Shown: positions 10,200-20,399 of the stretch, one piece after another
Layout of the letters: each line of letters starts with the position of its first letter
Position numbering within the stretch: the stretch's first letter is position 1
NCBI GenBank assembly: GCA_905221605.1
Contig: CAJNDS010000885.1
Span: 1 to 54,556, forward strand
Direction of reading: 5' to 3'
Length of the DNA stretch: 54,556 nt
Source of the DNA: Symbiodinium natans
Taxonomy: Eukaryota; Sar; Dinophyceae; Suessiales; Symbiodiniaceae
Made by a program: the position numbers and the translations under genes
Notes under the pieces: generated by a model
Database searches by the model: none
The model's input: the letters and a program-made list of their open reading frames with translations, nothing else
Told to the model about the DNA's origin: nothing

Positions 10200-11130
10200 A
10201 CGTGGGGATTGCCCAGTCGACCTATGTATCAAAGCCGCGGGGAAGCTTGAGTCAGAAGCCTTTCAACGACATTCCGCGATGCAGTGTGTTGACAACAGCC
10301 TTTGCCCCTCATTTTGCACTGGACCATGATCGAACTTTACAAGGCGAAGTCTCCCCAACCAACAGCCAGCTCCTCACGACTTGATTCAACCAACAACACG
10401 TTCGGAAAACTTACCCCAAGCGTATTTGTTGTTGCGACAACATGCCAAGCGATTCTACGATGCATCATCTGTGAACGAGGTGCCTCCTGTTTTGCACAAC
10501 CTTTGACTCCGTGTGCTCGCTGCCTGAAAGATGTACTGGGGAGGCCCTTGTAAAGCAGCCAGTTTCGCAACGGTTTTACGGTCTGCAAAGTGGAGCCGTG
10601 AAGCACGTATTTTGTCAGCTTTTTGCTGCCAACGTGAAACAAGCGTTTTTGAAAGCCTCTGACAGTGCCGTTTGGACAGAAACGAGAGAGTTCAACTGTA
10701 CTGCTGAGACGTCACTGTTGGGTGCGACGCCCAAACCGAACCGTTTTGAAAAGGCAACTTGGGTTTTTTGCCTAACGGCAACATGGGGGTGCGAAGCACT
10801 CTCCCGCTATGTCTGTAGCCTCCGAGAAAAAATTGCGCAAGAAGCAGAACAGAGACCTTACAGTTGCAGAATCCATCAGTTGCAGCAGCATAACAAAGTA
10901 AACCAAAACCTCCGGTCTCTTGAAGCCGCCAGCGTCAAGCGTCAAACCATTCACAAATATATAGAAGCCGCAAGGGTCAAACGATTCACAACACTATAGA
11001 ACAACAAATATTCAGAAAACATACAAAAGCAAAATCAGAGACAAACAAAGAGCCAGAAAAGAGGTCAGGAAAAATACAAAAACAACGCAAACCAAATCAA
11101 AAACAGTTTTGCGCTCAAAAAATATTTCAA
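10200..11130. other. No gene recognised
   Basis: Contains the likely 5' flank of the trefoil-RING gene and an imperfect tandem pair at about 10918-10992 (gaagccgc.ag.gtcaaacgattcaca). A plus-strand open frame at 10511-10999 shows no recognisable domain. Confidence 0.5.
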
Positions 11131-11137
11131 CAATTTC

Positions 11138-11410
11138 AGCAACTACTACTGCTACTGCTACTGCTACTGCTACTGCTACTGCTACTGCTACTGCTACTGC
11201 TACTGCTACTGCTACTGCTACTGCTACTGCTACTGCTACTGCGACTGCTACTGCTACTACTACGACTACAACTACTACGACTACTACGACTGCTACTACT
11301 ACGACGACTACGACGACTACTACTGCTGCGACTGCTGCGACTACTGCGACTACTACTACTGCGACTACTACTGCTGCCACTGCCACTACCACTACCACTA
11401 CCACTATTTA
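11138..11410. repeat. Trinucleotide/hexanucleotide microsatellite (GCTACT)n
   Basis: Nearly perfect (gctact)n to about 11250, then degenerate act/cga/gct triplets to 11410. All long open frames here are homopolymer-like and rejected. Confidence 0.95.
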
Positions 11411-11621
11411 GTGAACGCTGAGCGAGCGGGCTCTGCTCATTGCGGGCGATTTGCACCGTCTGAGCACCGAAAATTGGTTTGGAGCTAATGGTTAGGAGAG
11501 GTGAAACTGAATTCAACACTGAACAAGAAAGGTGAGACCTCACAGGATTTGGGATCGAACATAGACCGAGCTAGCTAGCTAAAGTGATACTAGGTGTAGC
11601 TTAGCGCTCAGATGTGAAAAA

Positions 11622-11780
11622 GTCTTCTCCCCGTCGTCCTAATGTGTTTCGCTGCGTCCAGCAAACACACACCAATCTGCAATTGGGTCGTACCTGTTGG
11701 CCGTCGCCCGTAGTGTCCATCTAGTGGCGTCCCACATGGATCACTGTGCAGAGAGGCAGAGGATCGTAGGAGCTCAGCTG
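11622..11780 (+). repeat. Dispersed repeat A, copy 1
   Basis: 159 bp, almost identical to 13051-13210. Confidence 0.9.
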
Positions 11781-11993
11781 ACGGGGATGGCGCTTGAAGA
11801 CTATGCAGCAGGTATTGGGCCGGTTACCTTCGACTGCGTGTTAGTTTCACTATGACCTCGGGATGAGGGCTTTTCCATGAGCCAGCTGGACGATGGCAGG
11901 CAGATGAGGCATGTGCGGGGGTCAGACTGGTACGTAATTCACTGCTGAGGTGAGCAATTGCGGAGGGTGTATCCCCTGTTTGTTTTTTTTGTT

Positions 11994-12248
11994 GAGCTAG
12001 CTGGGATGATGCAAGCGGGGTCATGGACTTGGTGTCGAATATTTGTCAGGAAATGGAGCGCTCATGGTGCAGGCTCTTCTAGCTATAACTGCAGTGTGTG
12101 CCCATACGGCAGTGTGGAGGGGGTGTGCTGCTCGGAGTCTCATGGACCCCGCTGGCGGTCCACCAGGGTAAACCACGCAAGGTGGCAATTCTGGTATCCG
12201 CATCTGTGTGGATCATTGACTGTGCTCTTTTACAGGCCAGCCACAACC
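11994..12248 (+). repeat. Dispersed repeat B, copy 1
   Basis: 255 bp, nearly identical to 12492-12746 (a handful of substitutions). Contains an imperfect hairpin core ggaccccgctggcggtcc. Confidence 0.9.
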
Positions 12249-12491
12249 CTATCTCGCTGGGAAGGATTGAGGAGGGCATGAGCATCAAGTGGGCTGCGAT
12301 GAGCTGTGCTCATCTTTATGAACTGCTGCGCAGATCATGTTGCACTTCCAGCTGGGGCTCATAAGGGCTGTTGGCGCACGCTGTTGCCAAACAGTTTCAT
12401 GTGCTTGGGCTCTACCTGTCGCATAAGCTACTCTGGCTTGATGATTAGCGAAGAAGGGCTCTGTCATGAGAACTGGTCAGTTAGCAAGTAA

Positions 12492-12746
12492 GAGCTAGCT
12501 GGGATGATGCAAGCGGGGTCATGGACTTGGTGTCGAATATTTGTCAGGAAATGGAGCGCTCATGGCGCAGGCTCTTCTGGCTATAACTGCAGTGTGTGCC
12601 CATACGGCAGTGTGGAGGGGGTGTGCTGCTCGGAGTCTCATGGACCCCGCTGGCGGTCCACCAGGGTAAACCACGCAAGGTGGCAATTCTGGTATCCGCA
12701 CCTGTGTGGATCATTGACGGTGCTCTTTTACAGGCCAGCCACAACC
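12492..12746 (+). repeat. Dispersed repeat B, copy 2
   Basis: Direct copy of 11994-12248; the unit plus its spacer has a period of 498 bp. Confidence 0.9.
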
Positions 12747-12970
12747 AAATTTGTAACAGCTTCTGGGCTTGGGCAGTCTATCCGAAAAGCTGGTGTGTAT
12801 GACTTACAGTGACTACTCGTGACCGCCCCGGCGTGCAATGGCTTGCAAGGCAGAGCGATGGGAGAGTGAACTGATGAGCAGAGATTGAGAATGGGAAAGG
12901 GGGGTAAGCGTTGGTTGAGCATAGAATACGGCCACGGCGGCTGTTAAGAAACCCTATGGCTGCAATGTAA

Positions 12971-13050
12971 GGGGCGCGCTGCTCAGAGTCTCGTGGACCC
13001 CGCTGGCGGTCCACCAGGGTAAACCACGCTGGGTGGCAATTCTGGTATCC
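12971..13050 (+). repeat. Dispersed repeat B, partial copy 3
   Basis: Covers the central hairpin core and ends at ggtatcc, where it joins repeat A copy 2 directly. Confidence 0.8.
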
Positions 13051-13210
13051 GTCTTCTCCTCGTCGTCCTAATGTGTTTCGCTGCGTCCAGCAAACACGCA
13101 CCAATCTGCAATTGGGTTGTACCTGTTGGCCGTCGCCCGTACTGTCCATCTAGTGGCGTCCCACATGGATCACTTTGCAGAAAGGCAGAGGATTGTAGGA
13201 GGATCAGCTG
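13051..13210 (+). repeat. Dispersed repeat A, copy 2
   Basis: 160 bp, near-identical to 11622-11780 and fused to the truncated repeat B at its left. Confidence 0.9.
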
Positions 13211-13448
13211 GCTCGGAATAACACATTTATGTGGAGCCTCGGGCAGTGGGCTTGCTGCCGGGAGGGCAACACGCAGATGTCACCTTGGGATGCAGGGGAA
13301 GGCGATTCAACTCTTTACGGTATAAGTTCGTTGATGCAGGGTGAGCAGTTTTCCAGCTCTGCGAGTTCCGCTTCGTAGCAAAGGAAGCAGAGCATTGTGC
13401 ATGCAGACCCCAGGGGTTAGAACTGCAGTAAATCCCATCCTTATGTGC

Positions 13449-13538
13449 GTGGAAGGATGCGCTGCTCCGAGTCTCGTGGACTCGGCCGGCGGTCCACCGG
13501 GGTAAACCGCTCAATGCGGCAATTCCGGCATCCGCACC
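13449..13538 (+). repeat. Dispersed repeat B, diverged copy 4
   Basis: Matches the hairpin core with more substitutions (gtggactcggccggcggtcc), keeping the ggtaaaccgc...gcaattc.ggcatccgcacc order. Confidence 0.75.
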
Positions 13539-13539
13539 T

Positions 13540-14035
13540 CATGCTTTATTGCAACAGGAACGGTTGAGGCCAGCCACAATCCCTTCTACAATGAGTGGGG
13601 TTAATGCACCGTTACCGTTTGGGATCTCTGCGCGGCTGCTTGCCTGGAACTGCTCCTCTTCTCAAGAAAGAGTCCGGCACCCGTAGGTGCACCCTTGTGT
13701 GATTGGCGATGTCTGTATTTAGTTGGGCCAGCTTCCAAGGCAAAAGCAGCTTGACTTGAGCTCTGCTTCCTGATTCAGATGTAGGATTCTTTCAAGCGCA
13801 GGGTAAGGCAGCTTGCAGAGGTAAGGTGCTGGCAAGCCTGATGAAAGCATAACAGTTGCTGTTTGTTCCGCGAGCTGGCTGGTCTGAAGGTGTGGTGCTC
13901 GTATTGCTGTAGCTCAGGCTGTGCCCGCTGAGATGAACTGCAGTGCAGTTCATGTCACGACGGCCTGCCACTGATAGATTTCAGCAACTGCCTTTTCACT
14001 GTCTTTGGACATGAGCGCTTTGCACCTGCGCAGCT
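13540..14035. other. No gene recognised
   Basis: Unremarkable sequence between the repeat mosaic and the 68-bp minisatellite. Confidence 0.5.
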
Positions 14036-14222
14036 GGCAGTCCTACAGGCATAGCTGCTTGATTGGGACCTTAGACCTGGGCACCTTGCACCTGTGCACC
14101 TGACCTTGGGAGTCCTGCCAGCCTGGCTGCTGGATTGAGACCTTGGACCTGGGCATCTTGCACATGTGCACCTGGGAGTCCTGCCAGCCTGGCTGCTGGA
14201 TTGGGACCTTGGGCCTGGGCAG
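14036..14222. repeat. Minisatellite, three units of ~68-74 bp
   Basis: Units begin near 14036, 14110 and 14178 (gagtcctgccagcctggctg), each carrying gggaccttggacctgggca. Confidence 0.85.
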
Positions 14223-14225
14223 CTG

Positions 14226-14300
14226 CACTGTACCCCAAAAACCAAAACCCCAAACCCAAAAACCCCAAAAACCCCAAGACCCCAGAAACCCCTAAACCTA
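14226..14300. repeat. AC-rich telomere-like tract
   Basis: Degenerate runs of aaaaccccaaa units, ending in cccctaaacc. Confidence 0.7.
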
Positions 14301-14373
14301 CCAAGAAGCTCACAAAGAAGCTGTCTTTGGTTCAGCGATCTGCGGCGAGAGGTTTATCGAGCGCTGACAGTGC

Positions 14374-14548
14374 GGGGGGGGGGGAGGGGGTGGGGGAGGG
14401 GGGGGGGGAGGGGGGGGGGGAGGAGGGGGGGGGAGGGGGGGGGGAGGGGGGGGGGGAGGGGGGGGGGAGGGGGGGGGGAAGGGGAGGGGGGGGGGAGGGG
14501 GGGGGGAGGGTGGGGGGAGGGGGAGGGGGGGGGGGGGGGGGGGGGGGA
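14374..14548. repeat. G-rich (GGGGGGA)n tract
   Basis: About 175 bases of almost pure G with single A interruptions on the plus strand. It abuts the 3' end of the retrotransposon; on the element's strand it is a C/T-rich tail. Confidence 0.9.
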
Positions 14549-14570
14549 GGCCAGTTGCGACTAGTGATGC

Positions 14571-16140
14571 TCAGAGGATCACTGCATCGTCACTTGATGC
14601 TTCAGGGAATGTCAAAAAGAAGATGTATGAACCATGACGGACTTGTCTTTGATCTGAGTCCGTTGCCTTCAGTGATCGCCGGTGGTCGTCCGTCGACTGC
14701 CACTCCGATGTCGGTGTTGACCTCCAAATTGCGCGGTAATGTCCGCTGTGCGGGGTAGAGCCAATGTGAAATACGCAGGACTGCACGTATGCCCGTTCCA
14801 GGCGTATAGAGCCCTCATACAGTACAGGAACCCGGAGTTCTTGGCTGTAGGACGTGATGGGGAGGTGGTTTTTGCCCGAGCCTGTGAATCTGGCCACTGT
14901 GAAAATAGCGTGTTTCTGCTGCCCTAGCAGTGCGGTGTTTGGGGGTACCGAAGCCCATTCGTCGATTAGGAACTGCAGCGGCTTGCTTTCTGAGTGTTGC
15001 ATGAGCATGACAAGGGGTCCTCCTTCCACCGCCAGTCTTCCTGTGGTTAGATCAACGGTTGCCCAACGTCGCGTCAGGGGTAGATCGGAAGCAGCCGTCA
15101 AAAAGCCTTGCAGGAACTCTGCCGAGTCTTGCTGCGCGCCATCAAATCTCCATCTTGGTAGCAGGCTCCTAAGCGGGAAGGAGTTGATGAGGTTAAGGGT
15201 GGGGGCAGCACTCGACTGTGCTGAGGAAGAGATGAGGCTCATTAGAGCTTGCAGCGACCGCAGTGAAGGGTCTAAGATGGTAGTGGCCAGCAGAGCCTGT
15301 ATGGCTGCATTGACATAGCAGTAGTTAGAGGTGTTCTTGAATGCAAGGGTTGCCAGAAGAGAGGAAGGGGAGAGACAAAAGACATGAGAAGGATCGCTCT
15401 GAATCGCTTGCTGCATGACAGCTGGACCACTAGAGCCAAGCGAGGAAGGAGAAGACAGAGGAGGAAAGAGAGAGGAAGCTGGGGGAGCTGAGTCTTGGCA
15501 GTTATTGCTCTCTGCAGTCATTACTTTTGGGGAGGACTTTGTAACGGCTTTTGGTAAAGACTTAGATTTGGCCTCTGGCGGCCGTTGGGGACTGGCTGCT
15601 TTGAAGAATGATTGCAGTGGGCCAGTGGTGGTCCTGGTGATCTGCAACACTGAATCTCCTAGCAGGATCTGAAACAGAACTCCGCACTGCGCCGGATGCT
15701 TACGCCGATCAGTGACCGTCTTACTGCAGAAGGGGCAAGGTCTGCCTTTGAGGATCTCCGTTCCGAGCTTTTGACATTGTGTCATAGTGCAATCTTGCAG
15801 GGCATCCCAAATTCTGCGATGCTCCTGACGCAAGTGCGACTTGACCTTGGTATGATCAGGCGTCCAGAAACCACAGAGCACGCAGTGATCCACAAGGCGC
15901 TTAGAAGCCGGCTGCCGGGCTAGCTGCGTGACGGTATGCGTGCCAGCTGTGCTAGTTAGGTGTTCTCGTGACCATGGATGCACTGGTTCGGTCTGACCTG
16001 CCGCTGCACTCTCGTCATGGCGCTGAGCGTCTATTCCTCTTAGGGCTGCCGGCTCTCTGCAGGCGCCGGATAGAAGGTGGTCCTTCAGTCCTTTCCAGAG
16101 AGCGAAGTGTTTGTGACACGCTGCACAAGTAGGTAGGCCG
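14571..16140 (-). CDS. LINE 3' frame: zinc fingers plus ubiquitin-specific protease (C19) domain
   Basis: The frame is open from 16193 and homology starts near 16136 (540 residues from 16193). Fingers: C23-x2-C26-x12-H39-x5-C45, C104-x2-C107-x12-H120-x4-H125, and C153-x2-C156...H166-x3-C170. A Ser/Pro/Lys-rich linker (200-270) leads to the USP domain. The Cys box is NTSNYCYVNAAIQALL (catalytic C292), the QQD box GAQQDSAEFL (353-361), the His box HIGSTPHSGHY (H485), the third catalytic position WQSTDD (D502/D503) and the closing aromatic strand SYIFFLTF. All the boxes USPs need are present, so the domain looks catalytically intact; by family knowledge it would cleave ubiquitin isopeptide bonds. 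It is in a different frame from the RT reading frame and joins it at about 16120-16140. Confidence 0.85.
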
Positions 16141-19100
16141 TCCTTCGTAATGCTCTGGCAGAAAGTCGGGTGGGATATAACGATCCAACTCATCCCTGTG
16201 CATTTTGGCCTCGTGTATGTGTAGCCCTTGTTCAGTGGTAGTCTGAAAAGAGCAGTGTCTGCAGCAATGTCTAGGCTCTTCCTCTTCTTGGGTTACTGCT
16301 ATCAAGGCCTCATACTCTGCAAGAACCTCTTGCGCGTACTGAAGAGCGTTGGGGAGCAGCGCAGCATCCTGATGGCCGTGTGGATGCTGTGCATCTCTCG
16401 GAGCCTCATGCAGTGCAGCAGGCCTTGTTTGGGTTCCCTGTCTGGTTCTGAGCGATCTGACTCTGTTGCTCTGGCGCTCCAGCAGCAGCTGGACGGGATC
16501 CTTGATGCCGTAGGCTGCATACAGGTGATGCGTCGATATGCCCGTAAGATGGACGGGTTTGTTGAGGACCGCCCTGATTTTTCTGGCGTGCCACCTTCGC
16601 AGTTGTTGCGCTGTCTCCGTTGTGAGCCCTATGTCCACTAGACCGGCCGAGACAGTCGCCCAAACTGTTGTGTGCCAAATCTTCAGTCTGCTTTTCGGAC
16701 CTGAGAGTCTTCGGTTGTGCACATATCGTCGGACTTGTTGCAGCTTGGCATTGCCCTCCTGCAATCTAAAATCCAACGTCGCCTTTTCCTGGTTGCCATA
16801 GGAAACGTACACTCCAAGGTACTTAAAGGATGTGGACTGCGGGAATGATTCCTGGGCTTTTGTGCTCCCAATGCGCCATTTGCGGTGTTGTACTCCCTGG
16901 GCGTCTAGGCTTGTGTGACTGAAAAGTTTGTGTGCACGGGCTGAGGCAGTGCCTGTTAGCTTAACCATTAAGTGACACTTGTCAGCGTTCACTTTAAAGC
17001 CATATTTTCTAACAATGCGGAGAAGATCAGCTATCATGTTGTGTGCTTGCAGCAAATCTCTCCAGCTGGTGACAGTGTGATGAACAGTCAAGTCATCTGC
17101 GTAGCCTGTCAAGCTATGCAGCACGCGATCCCAGCCTACGACCTCTGCGAGTTCTCGGAATAGCTTTCCTGTCAGCAAGGAGAACAGGGTTGGAGCGAGT
17201 TTGCACCCTTGCTTAATGCCTGTTGTGGACTCAACAGAGCATGAGGTCTGCTGGGATCGTACTGTGTAGCGACTGTTTGAGTGCAGCGATGCCACTAATC
17301 CCTGGATGTCTGACGGTACCCCAGCTTCTTGAAGAGTGTCCATGAGGTCCTGGCGGCGAACCATGTCGAAGGCCTGTGATAAGTCGAGCGCAAAGCAAAT
17401 CCCTCCCACCAGCTCTGGTTTGCGGTGTCCAGCATGCTGGGAGTGCCTGCTGAGCCGCGACTGTGCGCACATTTGGCGTACCTCTCTGGTGTGCTTCGAG
17501 ACTCTGGAGAGAGCATCAGAAAGTCCTCTTTGAGGTTGGTAAGCGAACTGTGGCACCGACCTCAGGTAGCTGGAGGTATAGGGAGCCAGGAGATCTCTGC
17601 ACGCCCCCGCCAGACCCTTGCCATCCGGTCTTATGATTCCAAGTGGGCGAAGATTAGAGGGCTTGGTTGGGGGCTTGTTGGGCTTCGGGATGAAGCAGAG
17701 GTCAGTGTCCTTCAGCTGTGCAGAGAGGATCACTGCCGAGTCCAGCGAGCTGTGCTCAGCTTTGCGGGCTTGGTCGTTGCAGTACGTTGCCAGGTGCTCA
17801 CTGGCCGAGTCGGAACATAGCTTCCACGCGGCTGCCGACGCTGAGTTCTGAGGGACAGCCTTGTGTGGTCTGATGGAGCTGATGTGCTTCGAAAGCAGGG
17901 GGGCAGAGAGCGTTGGCAAGCTGCAGACCTCAAATTGCAGTCTGTCATGCCGTTGAAACACTGCTTTAGCATGGTTTTGCATGAGCTTGAGTTCCTCTTC
18001 TGCAGCCATCAAATAGCCGTCATTGTTGACTAACTGCGTTTTAGGCTGCGGCTGCCAGGGGCGGAGCTTCTGCAACGTCTTATGAGCCTGATAGGAGTTA
18101 CCACTTTGTGTAGATTGGTCTACCTCGTGAGTGAAATCTGCTAGGCGTTGTCTACGTGCTCTTGTGACAGCCTGCTTGTGCCACATGGAGAGGTCCTGCA
18201 CCAGTATCTCGTGATCTGCCAGGGATAGCGTTGAGCTGGCTAAGTCCTCATCCAAGGCTGTCAACCTGGCCCACATGCGCTTGGTTGCCCTGTGCATTGC
18301 ATTGAGGGGAGGGGAGGAGGGCTTAGGGGCTCTTGGGAAGTAGCGTTCAGACGCCTTGATTAGCACATCATTAACCTCCTCCATGTCAACCGTGGTGATC
18401 TGAGAGAGCTGGTCAGCAACCCACTCTTTCATTGCTTGTGCTTTGGGATGATTATATCGCACCGCCTCTTCGAGAGCCTGCTTATCGTAGGGAGGGGGGG
18501 GGGGAGGGTGGGAGGAAAGTTGCCAGTGCCTTAGGGGGCGAATCTTAGCCTCGACCGGGTAATGACCGCCTTTTTTCCACCGTCCCAGCGGGAAGTCTGT
18601 TAGAGGTTTGCTCTGCTTAGATTCCCCACGCGCTAGTGACTTCGGGACAAGGATATAGTCTATTTGGGACTCTGAGGTGGCCGCGCGGAACGTCAAGCCC
18701 GATCCCGAGGACCATGTGTTGAGCGCCACAAGTCCATGTCCTTGAACGAGGCGTTGGAGGTATGCATCCTCTGCTGAGCGATGCGGCGGAGAACCTGGAG
18801 TGCAGGTACCTACGATGCCCGCACTTGTGCTCAGCGTAGAGTTGAAATCTCCTAGAACCACCAACGTGTCACGCTGCGGAGCTCCTCGGACCGCTTTGGA
18901 TAAGGATGCAAGACACTTCGATCTGTCGTCTCGGTTTTGCTGGGCTGTTTTGGAGGTGGTCCAAACATGCTGATACACCGTCACTATGTGCACGCGTGCG
19001 CCCTTCCATTGGAAGACCGCTTCCAAGACCCTCCCTTTTTGGTGCTCGCTCCATCTGATGGTGGCTTTGGGAATGTGCGGGGCCGTGAGTATCATTACCC

Positions 19101-19644
19101 CGTCCGCCCGTTTGTCGTCGTGAACTGGCTGAGTTTGTGGTTGCTTGCCCGTCTGTGTCTCAGAGGCATGGTCGGGCACAGGTTTACTTTTTGCTTTGGG
19201 GGCTTTAGCCTTGCCTTTGTTTGCTGAGCTTATGCAGTGCCACCCCTCAACATCAAACTCAGTGCTTTCCTGCCAGTGCGTCTCTTGCAGGGCAATCACA
19301 TCATACTGATCAGAAGCAGTGCGCAGCCAGGTGCGAAGCTCAGCCCATTGCTGTTGACCTAAGTGCCCGGCGTTCCAGGTCAGTACCCTCAGTGGTTTGG
19401 CCATGTTTCCACCTCTGGGTCGGGGCGCTGTGCGCCTAGCGGGGGGCGTCGACTGTGTCGACCCCTCTGTCGCTATTGGCAGGCTGGGAGGGCGCAGGCC
19501 GCTTCTCTCCACATATTCCGGCGTTAAGACCCCTTTCCTGTAGGATACACTCTGCTGAGTGCGTGAAACTAAAGTACATGCTCTCCTGAATGCAACTTTA
19601 CGAATGCTCCGAAAATTGTCTTGGTGCTTCGAAGGTACCGCCAT
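16015..19644 (-). CDS. LINE polyprotein: endonuclease/exonuclease/phosphatase domain and reverse transcriptase
   Basis: 1209 codons from the methionine at 19644; the methionine at residue 81 is an alternative start. Endonuclease (about 86-365): LTWNAGHLG, the catalytic glutamate in ALQETHW (E121), VVLGDFNSTL (265-268), SQIDYILVP and the closing histidine GGHYPVEAKI. RT (about 645-950): LRPLGI, motif A FALDLSQAFD (D753, D760), motif B TTGIKQGCKLAPTLFS, motif C LTGYADDLT (848-852), motif D YGFKVNADKC and motif E FKYLGVYV. A C2H2 finger follows (C1128-x2-C1131-x12-H1144-x4-H1149). Family knowledge: the endonuclease nicks the target and the RT primes from the nick. The last ~40 residues (after about 1172) run out of the homologous frame, which continues as the USP frame. 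Confidence 0.92.
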   Translation of the reverse strand: MAVPSKHQDNFRSIRKVAFRRACTLVSRTQQSVSYRKGVLTPEYVERSGLRPPSLPIATEGSTQSTPPARRTAPRPRGGNMAKPLRVLTWNAGHLGQQQWAELRTWLRTASDQYDVIALQETHWQESTEFDVEGWHCISSANKGKAKAPKAKSKPVPDHASETQTGKQPQTQPVHDDKRADGVMILTAPHIPKATIRWSEHQKGRVLEAVFQWKGARVHIVTVYQHVWTTSKTAQQNRDDRSKCLASLSKAVRGAPQRDTLVVLGDFNSTLSTSAGIVGTCTPGSPPHRSAEDAYLQRLVQGHGLVALNTWSSGSGLTFRAATSESQIDYILVPKSLARGESKQSKPLTDFPLGRWKKGGHYPVEAKIRPLRHWQLSSHPPPPPPYDKQALEEAVRYNHPKAQAMKEWVADQLSQITTVDMEEVNDVLIKASERYFPRAPKPSSPPLNAMHRATKRMWARLTALDEDLASSTLSLADHEILVQDLSMWHKQAVTRARRQRLADFTHEVDQSTQSGNSYQAHKTLQKLRPWQPQPKTQLVNNDGYLMAAEEELKLMQNHAKAVFQRHDRLQFEVCSLPTLSAPLLSKHISSIRPHKAVPQNSASAAAWKLCSDSASEHLATYCNDQARKAEHSSLDSAVILSAQLKDTDLCFIPKPNKPPTKPSNLRPLGIIRPDGKGLAGACRDLLAPYTSSYLRSVPQFAYQPQRGLSDALSRVSKHTREVRQMCAQSRLSRHSQHAGHRKPELVGGICFALDLSQAFDMVRRQDLMDTLQEAGVPSDIQGLVASLHSNSRYTVRSQQTSCSVESTTGIKQGCKLAPTLFSLLTGKLFRELAEVVGWDRVLHSLTGYADDLTVHHTVTSWRDLLQAHNMIADLLRIVRKYGFKVNADKCHLMVKLTGTASARAHKLFSHTSLDAQGVQHRKWRIGSTKAQESFPQSTSFKYLGVYVSYGNQEKATLDFRLQEGNAKLQQVRRYVHNRRLSGPKSRLKIWHTTVWATVSAGLVDIGLTTETAQQLRRWHARKIRAVLNKPVHLTGISTHHLYAAYGIKDPVQLLLERQSNRVRSLRTRQGTQTRPAALHEAPRDAQHPHGHQDAALLPNALQYAQEVLAEYEALIAVTQEEEEPRHCCRHCSFQTTTEQGLHIHEAKMHRDELDRYIPPDFLPEHYEGRPTYLCSVSQTLRSLERTEGPPSIRRLQRAGSPKRNRRSAP

Positions 19645-19875
19645 CCGCTAGTTTTTCCCCACCTGAAACAGGCTGCGTTTGCTTCGTGTGGGTACTCCTT
19701 CCACCTCGCGGAGCAGTGGAAACCCTCTCGCCTAAAGATCGCGGCTCACCATGGCTCACAGTAAGGCACAAGCTGTTACGTTCCCCTGAGGACTGGTTGA
19801 ACCTCTGGGACAGCAGTTGCGCCCAAAGCCCGGTTTTCCAGGATGCAAGTGCCCGGCCGTCTGATCCGTGGCGGC

Positions 19876-20100
<225 letters not shown>

Positions 20101-20399
20101 CTACAACTACTGCGACGGTTGCTGCCAACCATGACCACTACGACACCACTACCACTCCAATTTTGACTGGACTTGTTGGCACTGACGGCTTGGCCTGCTA
20201 CACGGTCTCCACCTGCATTGACCTGAACGGGCGCCTTTTCTACATCAGTAGCACAGTCGGCCGTTCTTGCCAGAACCAAAAACAAATCAAACCATGTTGG
20301 TGGCGCACACGCCGACTCAACTTCTGCATGCCTGGGATCAGAAGTTTCGATTGCTGGGCTTGGGCTTGCTCCTGCATCCTATAGCAGCGAAGCTGCCAA

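Larger units (their letters stand above)
14549..19644 (-). mobile_element. Non-LTR retrotransposon (LINE) encoding endonuclease, RT, zinc fingers and a USP protease
   Basis: The element runs on the minus strand. It has an apurinic-type endonuclease, a reverse transcriptase, a C2H2 finger, then in a shifted frame three more zinc-knuckle-like fingers and a USP/C19 domain, ending 22 bases before a C-rich tract. No LTR is seen at either end. No ORF1-like gag frame is seen upstream; a (TAC)n microsatellite begins at about 19876. The coding region of over 5 kb has one frame change as its only visible lesion, so it is a young copy or a programmed-frameshift element. Clade assignment within LINEs is not attempted. 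Confidence 0.9.

Noticed and set aside
11012-11543. Long V-, T- and S-rich open frames on both strands
   Set aside because: They are translations of the (GCTACT)n microsatellite.
14135-14758. 207-codon plus-strand glycine-rich frame
   Set aside because: Translation of the G-rich tract.
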